Assembly: GCF_030814715.1 (NCBI RefSeq)
Contig: NZ_JAUSVO010000001.1
Coordinates: 558,001 to 622,000 of the forward strand
Reading direction: 5' to 3'
DNA: 64,000 bases
Source: Kaistia dalseonensis
Lineage (GTDB): Bacteria > Pseudomonadota > Alphaproteobacteria > Rhizobiales > Kaistiaceae
How positions within the stretch are numbered: the first letter of the stretch is position 1; every line of letters begins with the position of its first letter. Below are positions 44,161 through 53,514 of the stretch, piece by piece. Both the position numbers and the translations under genes were made by a program. The notes below the pieces were generated by a model, which made no database searches, was not told the DNA's origin, and worked only from the letters and a program-made list of their open reading frames with translations.

Positions 44161-44733
44161 TCAATTCTGCACGTCGGGATGGGCCGTGGCCTGCGCGCCC
44201 GCCAGCGCGCCGAGCCCGCGGATCGTGTTCCAGTTGCGCAGCGTTCCGACGCCGCCGAGCCGTGTCGGCGTCAGGACGCCGAGCAGGCGTGACTGGCTGG
44301 GCTGGGCGGGAAAATGCACCCAGAGATCATCGCCCGCGATGGCAATGCGCTCGCCCTGCGTCGCATAGGGTTCCAGGAAGGTGAGGGCATCGGGACGGAT
44401 TGGCGCCCGACCGACCCGCGCGATGACCTGGCTCGGCATGGTGCGCGATGCCTCGGGAAAGGGATTGGCCTCGACAAGCCGATGCCAGTCGGAGGCGCTG
44501 CGGACGATGATGTCGACGTGACGGCCGAATGTCTGCGCGAAGCGTGCTTCCAGAGCGTCCTCAATCCGGCGCTCCGTCGTCGCTTCGGCCTCGAAGACGA
44601 GATTGCCGGTCGCGACCAGCGTGCGCGGCGCGCCGAGGCCGAGCGTCTTGGCCATGGCCTTGAGGTCGGCCATGACGACCCTTCGGCCGCCGCCGAGGAT
44701 GATGCTGTAGAGCAGGGCGACATAAGTGGTCAT
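44161..44733 (-). CDS. DUF1697 protein
   Basis: A 190-residue soluble protein of the DUF1697 family: MTTYVALLYSIILGGGRRVV at the start, MADLKAMAKTLGLGAPRTLVATGNLVFEA in the usual region (about 21-49, given here as its two conserved halves MADLKAM and TGNLVFEA), and a C-terminal RNWNTIRGL near 170-178. In place of the common LLRGINVGG N-terminus it reads LLYSIILGGG. Function is unknown. The ATG at 44733 follows a GGGGGAAAG site on the minus strand. It stands alone. Confidence 0.83.
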   Translation of the reverse strand: MTTYVALLYSIILGGGRRVVMADLKAMAKTLGLGAPRTLVATGNLVFEAEATTERRIEDALEARFAQTFGRHVDIIVRSASDWHRLVEANPFPEASRTMPSQVIARVGRAPIRPDALTFLEPYATQGERIAIAGDDLWVHFPAQPSQSRLLGVLTPTRLGGVGTLRNWNTIRGLGALAGAQATAHPDVQN

Positions 44734-44936
44734 GCTTTCCCCCCTGTCCCGTGCCAGATTAGCCGGACATTTGTACGGGACGTCGAGCCCGATCGTCACT
44801 TTTGTGCCACGGCGGACGAATACGCACCGCGTTGGTCGCCTCGCCTGCCGGTTGCTGCTAAACTTTTCGTGTTGCCGAATCGTTGCGTCGGGCGTTGACG
44901 CTCATACGAAGCGCCAAGTCGAGAGAAATTGCCCCT

Positions 44937-45275
44937 ATGAAGCACTCCCTTCCGATCCTGATCGTCCTCGCCGCCGCCGCCGGCCTCGCGGGCTGTCAGA
45001 CCAGCCCGCCGCCCGGTTATTCGACGGCACCCGCGCCGCGCATGACCGATAACGAGCCGCTCGCCTGGGTCAGGACGGATGGGCAGAGTGGACGCGCCAA
45101 CCCCGCGCTCGCCGACCAGTTCGCCGCCGATCGCGCCGCCTGCGTGCAGCAGCCGGGCGACAATGCCGCGCTCCGCGCCGCCGAGAGCTGCATGAGCCAG
45201 CGTGGCTATGTGCTGGTTCCGGCCTCGCAGGCCGCTGCTACCGCCGAGCAGTTCCGCCGTCAGGCGCGCTACTGA
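44937..45275 (+). CDS. Small lipoprotein
   Basis: A 112-residue predicted lipoprotein: a short basic start, hydrophobic segment and lipobox LAGC with Cys20, so it should be anchored in the outer or inner membrane. The mature part is Pro/Ala-rich, with two further cysteines (in AACVQQ and SCMSQRGYVLV) that may form a disulfide. No enzymatic motif. It precedes lhgO on the same strand by 189 bp; independent transcription is likely. Confidence 0.75.
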   Translation: MKHSLPILIVLAAAAGLAGCQTSPPPGYSTAPAPRMTDNEPLAWVRTDGQSGRANPALADQFAADRAACVQQPGDNAALRAAESCMSQRGYVLVPASQAAATAEQFRRQARY

Positions 45276-45464
45276 TCCGCCGGAAGCGCTGATCGCCGGG
45301 CGCAACGAACGCGCCCGGTTTGATCCGCGCATGCCGGCACACGATCCGAGCGACGACCCGCCCCGGTCGTGAGCCGGCTTGAACGCTCGGTCTCCTCTCT
45401 GGTGGAGTGCCTTCTGCCATTCTACGCTGCCGCGTGCGGCTGGGCATCAGGGCAGGGGATCGGC

Positions 45465-46646
45465 GTGTACGACTTCATCGTCATTGGCGGCGGGATCGTG
45501 GGACTCGCCACCGTGCGGGCGCTTCAGCGCCGCCAGCCCGATGCGCGCATCATCCTTCTCGAGAAGGAAGATCAGGTCGGCCAGCACCAGACCGGTCACA
45601 ATAGCGGCGTCATTCATGCCGGCGTCTATTATGCGCCGGGCAGCCTGAAAGCGCGGCTCTGTCGCGAAGGCGCCGAGGCGACCAAGGCATTCTGCCGCGA
45701 GCACGACATCCCCTTCGACCAATGCGGCAAGCTCCTCGTCGCCACCAACGAAGCCGAGCTGGCGCGCATGGGCGATCTCGCCGTGCGCGCGGGCGTGAAC
45801 GGTATTGCTGTCCAGCGCCTCTCTGCATCGGAACTGGGCGAGCGCGAGCCCGCCATTGTCGGCCTCGGCGCGCTTCTGGTCGAATCGACCGCGATCGTCG
45901 ATTACCGCCAGATCTGCCGCGCGCTTGTAACGGAAGCGCGGGCCAAGGGCGCGACGATCGCGCTCGGCCGGGCCGCGACCGCCATTCGCGAGACGCCGGG
46001 CCAAGTCGAGGTGGATACGGCGGCGGGCGCTGTCCTCGGTGCACGGCTCATCGCCTGCGCCGGCCTGCAATCGGACCGGATCGCCCGGCTCGCCGGCCTC
46101 GATATCGCGCATCGCATCATACCCTTCCGCGGCGAATATTACGTGCTGCCGGACGCGCTCAACCAGATTGTCCGTCATCTGATCTACCCGATCCCCGATC
46201 CGGACCTGCCCTTTCTCGGCATCCACTTGACGCGCATGATCGACGGGCGCGTCACCGTCGGCCCGAATGCGGTGCTGGGTCTGGCGCGCGAGGGTTATCC
46301 GCGCTTCTCGCTCGATCTGCGCGACATGGCCGACATGGCGGCCTTTCCCGGGTTCTGGCGGGTGCTGAAGGCCAATTGGCGCTCGGGCCTGACCGAAATG
46401 CGCAATTCGCTGCGAAAGTCGGGCTATCTGGAAGAGTGCCGCAAATATTGCCCGACGCTGACGGTCGCCGACCTCAAACCCTATCCGGCCGGCATCCGTG
46501 CGCAGGCCGTGCTGCGCGACGGGGCGCTGGTGCACGACTTTCTCTTCGCCGACACCGACCGCATGCTGCATGTGCTGAACGCACCGTCGCCGGCCGCGAC
46601 CTCGGCGCTGCCGATCGGCGAGATGATCGCGGACCGGATGTTCTGA
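45465..46646 (+). CDS. lhgO: L-2-hydroxyglutarate oxidase/dehydrogenase
   Basis: FAD enzyme that oxidises L-2-hydroxyglutarate to 2-oxoglutarate and passes electrons to oxygen or quinone. The 393-residue DAO-family protein opens with YDFIVIGGGIVGLATVRAL (about 2-20), followed by GQHQTGHNSGVIHAGVYY (about 43-60), the signature of LhgO-type enzymes. The GTG at 45465 follows GGCAGGGGA and places the FAD motif near the N-terminus as expected; the frame upstream to 45369 is probably not translated. It is convergent with the LOG gene. Confidence 0.9.
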   Translation: MYDFIVIGGGIVGLATVRALQRRQPDARIILLEKEDQVGQHQTGHNSGVIHAGVYYAPGSLKARLCREGAEATKAFCREHDIPFDQCGKLLVATNEAELARMGDLAVRAGVNGIAVQRLSASELGEREPAIVGLGALLVESTAIVDYRQICRALVTEARAKGATIALGRAATAIRETPGQVEVDTAAGAVLGARLIACAGLQSDRIARLAGLDIAHRIIPFRGEYYVLPDALNQIVRHLIYPIPDPDLPFLGIHLTRMIDGRVTVGPNAVLGLAREGYPRFSLDLRDMADMAAFPGFWRVLKANWRSGLTEMRNSLRKSGYLEECRKYCPTLTVADLKPYPAGIRAQAVLRDGALVHDFLFADTDRMLHVLNAPSPAATSALPIGEMIADRMF

Positions 46647-46664
46647 GCCGTCTGCCAGGCGCGG

Positions 46665-47432
46665 TCAGGTGCCGGCCCGATGCGGGCCGACACCGCCGGC
46701 GGCCAGCAGCCTCCACACCTCTTCCGCGTCCTCGGCGAAATCGAACAGCTTCAGTTCCGAGGCATCGATCATGCCCTCCTCGACAAGGGCGTCGAAATTG
46801 ATCACGCGGCGCCAATAGGCCTGGTCGAACAGCACGATCGGGATCGGCGGCGCCTTCTGGGTCTGGCGCAGCGTCAGGATCTCGAACAGTTCGTCGAAGG
46901 TGCCGAAGCCGCCGGGAAACACGATGAGCGCATTGGCGCGCATGGCGAGATGCATCTTGCGCATCGCGAAATAGTGGAACTGGAACGTCAGTTCCGGGGT
47001 CGAGTAGGCGTTGGGCTGCTGCTCGTGCTTCAGGGTGATGTTGAAGCCGATGGAAGGGGCGCCGGCATCACAGGCGCCGCGATTCGCAGCTTCCATGATG
47101 CCCGGGCCGCCGCCGGTCGCGATCACATTGTCGCGAAACGAGCCGTTGTTGATGAGGGCGCCGCCGCGCTCGGACACGATCCGCCCGACGGTGCGGGCCT
47201 CTTCATACCAGCGCCGGCCATTATGCGAGCCCGCCTCGCGGCTGCGCGCCGAGCCAAAGACGACGACAGTCGAACGCACCCCCCAGCGGCGCAGCGCCTC
47301 CTCCGCCTTGGCATATTCGAGCAGGAAGCGGACACCGCGCATCGAATCACCGAGCAGGAAGTCCTGGTCCAGCGCCGGCAGACGGTAGGAAGGCGAGGCA
47401 AGCTGGGCGGCGTTGTCGGATTGCGTGGTCAT
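46665..47432 (-). CDS. LOG-family (TIGR00730) Rossmann-fold protein
   Basis: A 255-residue protein related to cytokinin riboside 5'-monophosphate phosphoribohydrolases, often mislabelled lysine decarboxylase. The catalytic region is PGGFGTFDELFE (about 172-183), preceded by ATGGGPGIMEAANRGA (about 103-118). Activity would release a base from AMP-type nucleotides; the physiological role in bacteria is unclear. The ATG at 47432 is used; the longer frame upstream has no family match. It belongs to the larger type II subgroup by length. Confidence 0.88.
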   Translation of the reverse strand: MTTQSDNAAQLASPSYRLPALDQDFLLGDSMRGVRFLLEYAKAEEALRRWGVRSTVVVFGSARSREAGSHNGRRWYEEARTVGRIVSERGGALINNGSFRDNVIATGGGPGIMEAANRGACDAGAPSIGFNITLKHEQQPNAYSTPELTFQFHYFAMRKMHLAMRANALIVFPGGFGTFDELFEILTLRQTQKAPPIPIVLFDQAYWRRVINFDALVEEGMIDASELKLFDFAEDAEEVWRLLAAGGVGPHRAGT

Positions 47433-47802
47433 TTCGGTCTTTCGGTCCTGTCCTGGCGGCGTTCCCGTCTGCGACACGGCGAGGTGGTGCGCATCATCGG
47501 CGGCGTCAATCTTTCGGTAACCCTGTTGCCCGATTCTCGGGATGGCGCCAGTCCGGCCCGCCGTCGGGACCGTGACATGAAAGCGCCATACTGCCGTGAA
47601 AACCAAGGCTTGGGTCGTTTCGACCTGGGGTGACCTGGCCGTTTCCGTATAGTCTCCGCGGGCAGGGGAGTAGGGCGCGGAGCGGTGGAGGAGCCGTCAT
47701 TCGCGCCACGGGCGGTGCGGCCGGATGGTCGTTGCCATGTGAGGCGGGGCGTGGTCTTGGCCGCGACGCTCCCGAATTGATCGAGCCTTGAGACGTGTCG
47801 CG
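47433..47802. other. 370 bp divergent intergenic region
   Basis: Lies between the LOG gene (minus) and the L,D-transpeptidase gene (plus) and should hold both promoters. A TATAGT at 47648-47653 resembles the -10 boxes elsewhere in the window, but the -35 position (about 47625) is poor. I see no RNA structure or reading frame worth calling. Confidence 0.4.
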
Positions 47803-49107
47803 ATGAGCGGATCCAACAGAACTCTACTCCTCAACCGGACGATGTCGCGGCGCGGTGCGCTGCGATCGATCATGGGCACGGTCGCCGCCTCGGCGATGGC
47901 GACGGTCGCGATGCCGCTGGCGGCGATGGCGGCCGGCAGTGACGACCCGATCGCGCAGGCGCTGCAGGGCAGCATCGACCAGTGGTCGGACGGCTTCGAC
48001 GCAGCATCGAGCGGCGCCGCTTCCGTTCGCACGCTGGCGCCGATTCTCTCGCCCGATACCGCCGCGGCAGTCGAACTCGCCATCCAGCGCTACACCGATA
48101 TCGTCTCGCGCGGCGGCTGGCCGGTCGTCCCGGGCGACAAGAAGCTCAGCCTCGGCATGCGTGATCCGAGCGTCGTGGTGCTGCGCCAGCGCCTGATCGT
48201 CTCGGGCGATCTCGCCGATGGCCTCGGCCAGTCCGAAACCTATGATTCCTATGTCGATGCGGCGGTGCGCCGCTTCCAGGCCCGCCATGGCCTGCCGGCC
48301 GATGGCGTGCTCGGCCGCTCGACCGTGGTGGCGATGAACATCACGGCGGCCGTCAGGCTCGGCCAGTTGCAGACCAATCTGGTGCGCCTGCGCTCCATGT
48401 CGGGTTTCCTGGGCGATCGCTATGTGATGGTCAATATTCCGGCTGCTGCCGTCGAGGTCGTCGAGGGCACGCGCGTCGTGTCGCGCCATACCGCCGTCGT
48501 CGGCCGGATCGAGCGCGAGACGCCGATCCTCGCCAGCAAGATCTACCAGATCCGCTTCAACCCGTTCTGGACCGTCCCTGCCTCGATCATCAGGAAGGAT
48601 CTGATTCCCCTGATGCAGAAGCAGCCCGACTATCTGGAGAAGAAGCACATCCGCATCTACGATCCGCAGGGTCAGGAAGTGCCGCCGACGGCGATCGACT
48701 GGACCACGGACCAGGCGACCAAGGGCTACACCTTCAAGCAGGATCCGGGCTCGTTCAATTCGCTGGGCACGGTCAAGCTCAACTTCCTGAACCAGTACGA
48801 AGTCTACATGCACGATACGCCGGAGAAGAGCCTCTTTGCCTCGGAAGAGCGCTTCGATTCGTCGGGCTGCGTGCGCGTGCAGAACATCCGCCAGGTGATC
48901 GCCTGGCTGCTGCAGAACGATCCCGCCTGGCCCCGCGAGCGCATCGACGACATGTTCCGCACCGGCGAGACGCTGGATGTCGCCGTGAAGCCGGAAGTGC
49001 CGGTCTATTTCCAGTACGTCACCGCCTGGGCGATGAGCGACGGCGTCGTCCATTTCCGCAACGACATCTACAATCGCGACGGCATCGGTCAGATCGCGCT
49101 GCAGTAA
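47803..49107 (+). CDS. L,D-transpeptidase with peptidoglycan-binding domain, probable Tat substrate
   Basis: Forms 3-3 cross-links in peptidoglycan or attaches proteins to it. The 434-residue protein has a long N-terminal signal with twin arginines (MSRRGALRSIMG, Arg16-Arg17), a hydrophobic core and an AMA-type cleavage region near 41-43. A peptidoglycan-binding domain (about 110-180, including VRRFQARHGLPADGVLG) and a YkuD catalytic domain follow. Catalytic residues: His337 in YMHDTPE and Cys356 in SSGCVRVQN. The layout resembles the YcbB/LdtD group. The twin-arginine motif suggests Tat export, but Sec cannot be excluded. Confidence 0.88.
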   Translation: MSGSNRTLLLNRTMSRRGALRSIMGTVAASAMATVAMPLAAMAAGSDDPIAQALQGSIDQWSDGFDAASSGAASVRTLAPILSPDTAAAVELAIQRYTDIVSRGGWPVVPGDKKLSLGMRDPSVVVLRQRLIVSGDLADGLGQSETYDSYVDAAVRRFQARHGLPADGVLGRSTVVAMNITAAVRLGQLQTNLVRLRSMSGFLGDRYVMVNIPAAAVEVVEGTRVVSRHTAVVGRIERETPILASKIYQIRFNPFWTVPASIIRKDLIPLMQKQPDYLEKKHIRIYDPQGQEVPPTAIDWTTDQATKGYTFKQDPGSFNSLGTVKLNFLNQYEVYMHDTPEKSLFASEERFDSSGCVRVQNIRQVIAWLLQNDPAWPRERIDDMFRTGETLDVAVKPEVPVYFQYVTAWAMSDGVVHFRNDIYNRDGIGQIALQ

Positions 49108-49290
49108 AGCGGGCCGCATGGCGGATTTCAGCGCCGTTCCGGCTCGTCCGGGGCGGCGTTTCCGTTTTTGAGCGCCTATCCCTGTGCTTTTTGTTGGCGT
49201 GCACCCCACCATATGGTACTCCCGCCTCGATCCGGAGCGGCGCGCCGCCTTCAAGACGCCCCCGGTTCCACCACATAGGACGGATCGCCC

Positions 49291-50598
49291 ATGTCCATGA
49301 TCGAAAGCGCCGCACGCGCCTCCTCGACGTCAGACTTCTTCTCAAAGAGCCTCGCCGAGGCCGACCCGGAGATCGCGGACGCGATCGCCAAGGAGCTCGG
49401 TCGCCAGCAGCACGAGATCGAGCTGATCGCCTCGGAAAACATTGTCTCCCGCGCCGTTCTCGAGGCGCAGGGTTCGGTCATGACGAACAAATATGCCGAG
49501 GGTTATCCGGGCAAGCGCTATTATGGCGGCTGCGAGTTCGTCGATATCGCCGAGACGCTGGCGATCGAGCGGGCCAAGAAGCTGTTCGGCTGCGAATTCG
49601 CCAATGTGCAGCCGAATTCCGGCAGCCAGATGAATCAGGCCGTGTTCCTCGCGCTGCTGCAGCCGGGCGACACGTTCATGGGCCTCGATCTCGCGGCCGG
49701 CGGCCACCTGACGCACGGCTCCTCGGTCAACATGTCCGGCAAGTGGTTCAAGGTGGCGCCCTATGGCGTGCGCCGCGACGACCAGTTGCTCGACTATGAG
49801 GAGATCCAGCGCATTGCCGAGGAGGCGAAGCCGAAGCTGATCATCGCCGGTGGCACCGCCTATTCGCGCATCTGGGATTTCAAGCGCTTCCGCGAGATCG
49901 CCGATTCGGTCGGCGCCTATCTCATGGTCGACATGGCGCATTTTGCCGGTCTCGTGGCCGGCGGCCAGCATCCCTCGCCGCTGCCGCACGCCCATGTGGT
50001 GACCACGACGACGCACAAGTCGCTGCGCGGCCCGCGAGGCGGCATGATCCTGACCAATGACGAGGCGATCGCCAAGAAGATCAACTCGGCCGTTTTCCCC
50101 GGCCTCCAGGGCGGGCCGCTGATGCATGTCATCGCCGCCAAGGCCGTCGCCTTTGGCGAGGCGCTGCGCCCGGACTTCAAGGTCTACGCGAAGAACGTGG
50201 TGGAAAATGCGCGTGCGCTTGCGGAAACGCTGAAGAGCGCCGGCTTCGACATCGTCTCGGGCGGCACCGACAATCATCTCATGCTGGTCGACCTGCGGCC
50301 GAAGCAGGTCAAGGGCAACGTCTCCGAGAAGGCGCTCGTCCGCGCCGGCCTCACCTGCAACAAAAACGGCATTCCCTATGATCCGGAGAAGCCGTTCGTG
50401 ACCTCGGGCATCCGACTCGGCACGCCGGCGGCCACCACGCGCGGCTTCGGCGTTGCCGAATTCCAGGAGGTCGGCCGCCTGATCGCCGAGGTGCTCGGCG
50501 CGGTATCGCAGTCGGAAGACGGATCGGCACCGCTCGTCGAAGCCTCGGTCAAGGAGCGTGTCCACGCTCTGACCGCGCGCTTCCCGATCTACTCGTAG
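49291..50598 (+). CDS. glyA: Serine hydroxymethyltransferase
   Basis: PLP enzyme that converts serine and tetrahydrofolate to glycine and methylenetetrahydrofolate, the main one-carbon source (also the cofactor used by TrmFO). The 435-residue protein has the PLP lysine in [16 protein letters not shown] (about 235-250), [20 protein letters not shown] (about 48-67) and [18 protein letters not shown] (about 68-85). The ATG at 49291 follows AGGACGG. nrdR begins 14 bp downstream, the standard alphaproteobacterial order. Confidence 0.96.
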   Translation: MSMIESAARASSTSDFFSKSLAEADPEIADAIAKELGRQQHEIELIASENIVSRAVLEAQGSVMTNKYAEGYPGKRYYGGCEFVDIAETLAIERAKKLFGCEFANVQPNSGSQMNQAVFLALLQPGDTFMGLDLAAGGHLTHGSSVNMSGKWFKVAPYGVRRDDQLLDYEEIQRIAEEAKPKLIIAGGTAYSRIWDFKRFREIADSVGAYLMVDMAHFAGLVAGGQHPSPLPHAHVVTTTTHKSLRGPRGGMILTNDEAIAKKINSAVFPGLQGGPLMHVIAAKAVAFGEALRPDFKVYAKNVVENARALAETLKSAGFDIVSGGTDNHLMLVDLRPKQVKGNVSEKALVRAGLTCNKNGIPYDPEKPFVTSGIRLGTPAATTRGFGVAEFQEVGRLIAEVLGAVSQSEDGSAPLVEASVKERVHALTARFPIYS

Positions 50599-50612
50599 GG
50601 TCGGGGCCGCCG

Positions 50613-51089
50613 ATGCGCTGTCCCTATTGCGGAAGCGACGACACCCAGGTCAAGGATTCGCGGCCGTCGGAGGACAATACGTCCATCCGGCGCCGTCGCG
50701 TCTGCTCGGTCTGCGGCGGTCGCTTCACGACCTTCGAGCGCATCCAGCTCCGTGAACTGACCGTTCTGAAGAAGAGCGGCCGGCGCGTTCCTTTCGATCG
50801 CGACAAGCTGATGCGGTCGGTCCAGGTGGCGCTTCGGAAGCGGCCGGTCGATCCGGACCGGATCGAGCGCATGGTGAACGGCGTCGTCCGCCAGCTCGAA
50901 TCGAGCGGCGAAAGCGAGATCACGGCCGAGCAGATCGGCGTGCTCGTCATGGAGGGGCTGAAGGGCCTCGACGATGTTGCCTATGTGCGCTTCGCCTCCG
51001 TCTACCGGAATTTCCGCGAGGCCAAGGATTTCTCGGCGGTCCTGCACGAGCTTTCGACGCAGGACGGCGTCGAGGACGAGCCGCGCTGA
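50613..51089 (+). CDS. nrdR: Transcriptional repressor NrdR
   Basis: Zinc-ribbon/ATP-cone repressor of ribonucleotide reductase genes that senses dATP and ATP. The 158-residue protein has the zinc ribbon [15 protein letters not shown] (3-17) and [13 protein letters not shown] (31-43) with four cysteines, then the ATP-cone from about 48 ([20 protein letters not shown]). No nrd gene is in the window; its place between glyA and ribD is conserved and unrelated to its targets. Confidence 0.96.
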   Translation: MRCPYCGSDDTQVKDSRPSEDNTSIRRRRVCSVCGGRFTTFERIQLRELTVLKKSGRRVPFDRDKLMRSVQVALRKRPVDPDRIERMVNGVVRQLESSGESEITAEQIGVLVMEGLKGLDDVAYVRFASVYRNFREAKDFSAVLHELSTQDGVEDEPR

Positions 51090-51177
51090 AGGTGGCCGTG
51101 GCGCCGTGCACCCGGCGATGAATTCCGTGCGTCCGCGAAGCAGGCTAGAGTGCGGGATGGGGCGACGGGGGTAGCGC

Positions 51178-52317
51178 ATGGCGGCAGCGGAGACGACGAT
51201 CGCCGATCCCGAGACGGATCGGCGTCTTATGGCTGCGGCGCTGCGGCTTGGACGCCGCCATCTCGGCTCGACCTTTCCAGCGCCGGCCGTGGGCGTGCTG
51301 ATCGTGCGCTTCGACACGGGCGTGCCCGTCATCGTCGGGCGCGGCGCGACACCGCCGGGCGCCAGCGGACATGCCATCGCGATCGCGCTCGACGAGGCCG
51401 GAGAAGCGGCGCGCGGCGCGACGGTCTACACGTCAATCGAACCCACAATCCGTCATGAGGACGGTGCCTCGGACACGGATCGGCTGGTTGCGGCGGGCAT
51501 CCAGCGTGTCGTGAGCGCGATGGACGATCCCGATCCACAGCGCGGCGGTGCTGGCCATGCGCGCCTGCGCGACGCCGGGCTCCAGGTCTCGTCCGGCATT
51601 CTCGGCGAGGAGGCGCGGCGCGTTCATGCGGGCTTCATCGCCCGCATGCAGGCCGGCCGGCCCCACGTCACGCTCAAGCTCGCCGTCTCCGCCGATGGCA
51701 TGATCGGCCGCAGTTCGGGCGAGCGCGTGCTGGTCTCCGGCAAGGAGGCCTTTGCCCGGCTGCAGGCGATGCGCATCGAGACCGATGCGACCCTGATCGG
51801 GATCGGCACGGCGCTCGCGGCCGATCCGAGCCTGATCGTGCGCGTTCCGGGCCTGAAGAGCCTGTCGCCGATCCGCGTCGTTCTGGACACGCAATTGCGC
51901 CTCTCCCCGCAATCGGCCCTGGTGCAGGGCGCAGGCGAGATCCCCCTCTGGGTGATCGCTGGCCCCGAGGCGCCGGAGGCGGCGCGATCCGCCCTTGTGG
52001 CCGCTGGCGCAGAGATTATCTCTGCTCCGCTCGGTTCTGGTGGTGTCGATCTTCCGGCGGCGCTCAGGACATTGGCCGAGCGCGGCATCACGCGTCTGCT
52101 GGTCGAGGGTGGCGCGCGCGTCGCCGCCTCGCTGGTCGGGCAGGGGCTCGCCGACGAGGTGGTTCTGTTCCGCGCGCCGGTCGTCGTCGGTCCCGATGGC
52201 GTCCGCGCGCTGGCGGGACGGGCGCTGTCGGCGATCGAGCGCAGCCCGCGCTACCGGATCATCGAAGAGGCCATGCTCGGCGATGACCGCATGGTTCGCT
52301 ATGAAAGGACGAGTTGA
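51178..52317 (+). CDS. ribD: RibD-type riboflavin reductase with degenerate deaminase domain
   Basis: RibD normally joins a zinc-dependent pyrimidine deaminase to a 5-amino-6-ribosylaminouracil phosphate reductase. In this 379-residue protein the deaminase fold is recognisable (residues 14-145), but the catalytic HAE reads HAI (65-67), the PC cysteine is Thr90 and the PPC cysteine is Asp99. The zinc site and catalytic Glu are therefore gone. The reductase domain (about 160-379) looks normal: TLKLAVSADGMIG, IGIGTALAADPSLIVRVPGL and LLVEGGARVAASL. Reductase activity is likely; deamination must come from elsewhere. It is followed by ribE, ribH and nusB in the usual order. Confidence 0.9.
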   Translation: MAAAETTIADPETDRRLMAAALRLGRRHLGSTFPAPAVGVLIVRFDTGVPVIVGRGATPPGASGHAIAIALDEAGEAARGATVYTSIEPTIRHEDGASDTDRLVAAGIQRVVSAMDDPDPQRGGAGHARLRDAGLQVSSGILGEEARRVHAGFIARMQAGRPHVTLKLAVSADGMIGRSSGERVLVSGKEAFARLQAMRIETDATLIGIGTALAADPSLIVRVPGLKSLSPIRVVLDTQLRLSPQSALVQGAGEIPLWVIAGPEAPEAARSALVAAGAEIISAPLGSGGVDLPAALRTLAERGITRLLVEGGARVAASLVGQGLADEVVLFRAPVVVGPDGVRALAGRALSAIERSPRYRIIEEAMLGDDRMVRYERTS

Positions 52318-52319
52318 GA

Positions 52320-52931
52320 ATGTTTACGGGTATCATTTCCGACGTCGGGACGGTCGAGGCCGTTCAGCGCCGCAACGACGTCAACAAGGTCACGATCGAC
52401 AGCAAATATGATCCCGAGACGATCGCGATCGGCGCGTCGATTGCGTGCGCCGGTGTGTGCCTCACCGTGATCTCCGTCAATCCGAAGCCCGAGGGTGGCA
52501 CGAAGTTCGACGTCGAGGCTGCGCCCGAGACGCTGGCGCTGACCGAGGTCGGCGGCTGGGACATGGGCACGAAGATCAATCTCGAGCGCTCGCTGAAGAT
52601 CGGCGACGAGCTCGGCGGCCATCTGGTCTCCGGCCATGTCGACGGCGTCGCCACCATCATCAGCCGCGAGGATCTCGGCGAGACGACGCGCTTCGTCTTC
52701 GAGGCCCCGGCCAATCTCGCCCGCTTCATAGCCACCAAGGGCTCGGTCGCGCTCGACGGCACGTCGCTCACGGTCAATTGGGTGGAAGGCAACCGCTTTT
52801 CCGTGCTTCTTATCCCCCACACGCTGCTGCCGGACGTGACGACCTGGGGCAAGCGCCAGGCCGGCGAGAAGGTTCATCTCGAAGTCGACCAGATGGCGCG
52901 CTATGTCGCTCGTCTGAACGAAGCCGGCTGA
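52320..52931 (+). CDS. ribE: Riboflavin synthase alpha chain
   Basis: Dismutates two 6,7-dimethyl-8-ribityllumazine molecules into riboflavin and the pyrimidine precursor. The 203-residue protein shows two homologous lumazine-binding halves, starting MFTGIISDVGTVEAV and, in the second half, HLVSGHVDGVATI (about 101-113). The second-half segment LDGTSLTVNWVEGNRF is near 145-160. The ATG lies two bases after the ribD stop. Confidence 0.95.
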   Translation: MFTGIISDVGTVEAVQRRNDVNKVTIDSKYDPETIAIGASIACAGVCLTVISVNPKPEGGTKFDVEAAPETLALTEVGGWDMGTKINLERSLKIGDELGGHLVSGHVDGVATIISREDLGETTRFVFEAPANLARFIATKGSVALDGTSLTVNWVEGNRFSVLLIPHTLLPDVTTWGKRQAGEKVHLEVDQMARYVARLNEAG

Positions 52932-53060
52932 TCGCTATGCAATAATCGCAGGCGTGGCACGTTCGCCGCGCCGCTCTTTTCGCTTTACATCGCCTAGGCG
53001 CGCATGGTTCACCTGCCGCCCGTTCCGAGCCGGCACACACCGTTTAAGAGAGCCTCCACC

Positions 53061-53513
53061 ATGAGTGACGCGTCTCCGCATCTCCTCGTCATCGACGCCC
53101 GATTCTACGAGGATATTTCCGACGATCTCTTCCTCGGCGCCAAGACCGCGATCGAGAAGGCCGGCGCGACGCTGGAGCGCATTTCCGTTCCCGGCGTCCT
53201 CGAGATTCCGGCGGCGCTCTCCATGGCGCTTGCGGCCATGGAAGATGGCGAGGCGGATTATGACGGCTTCGTCGTGCTCGGCTGCGTCATTCGTGGCGAG
53301 ACCACGCATTACGACATCGTCGCCAATGAATCCGCGCGTGCCATCATGGACATGGCCGTCATCGAGGCGCTTGCGATCGGCAACGGCATCCTGACCGTCG
53401 AGAATGACGAGCAGGCCTATGCCCGCGCGCGTATCTCGGAGAAGAACAAGGGTGGTGCTGCGGCCGAGGCGGCGCTCGCCATGATCGCGCTCCGCAAGAA
53501 ATTCGGTCTCTGA
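53061..53513 (+). CDS. ribH: 6,7-dimethyl-8-ribityllumazine synthase
   Basis: Condenses the RibD product (after dephosphorylation) with dihydroxybutanone phosphate to give lumazine. The 150-residue protein has the substrate segment [15 protein letters not shown] (about 45-59) and the conserved [18 protein letters not shown] (about 80-97) with the catalytic His. The ATG at 53061 follows GAGAGCC. The 129 bp gap before it shows no FMN riboswitch that I can recognise. nusB starts one base after the stop. Confidence 0.95.
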   Translation: MSDASPHLLVIDARFYEDISDDLFLGAKTAIEKAGATLERISVPGVLEIPAALSMALAAMEDGEADYDGFVVLGCVIRGETTHYDIVANESARAIMDMAVIEALAIGNGILTVENDEQAYARARISEKNKGGAAAEAALAMIALRKKFGL

Positions 53514-53514
53514 G

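Noticed and set aside
46665-47432. Lysine decarboxylase
   Set aside because: The PGGFGTFDE motif and GGGPGIME segment belong to the LOG family; the decarboxylase label is a known misannotation.
52932-53060. FMN riboswitch before ribH
   Set aside because: The gap is short and I could not find the conserved RFN-element helices.
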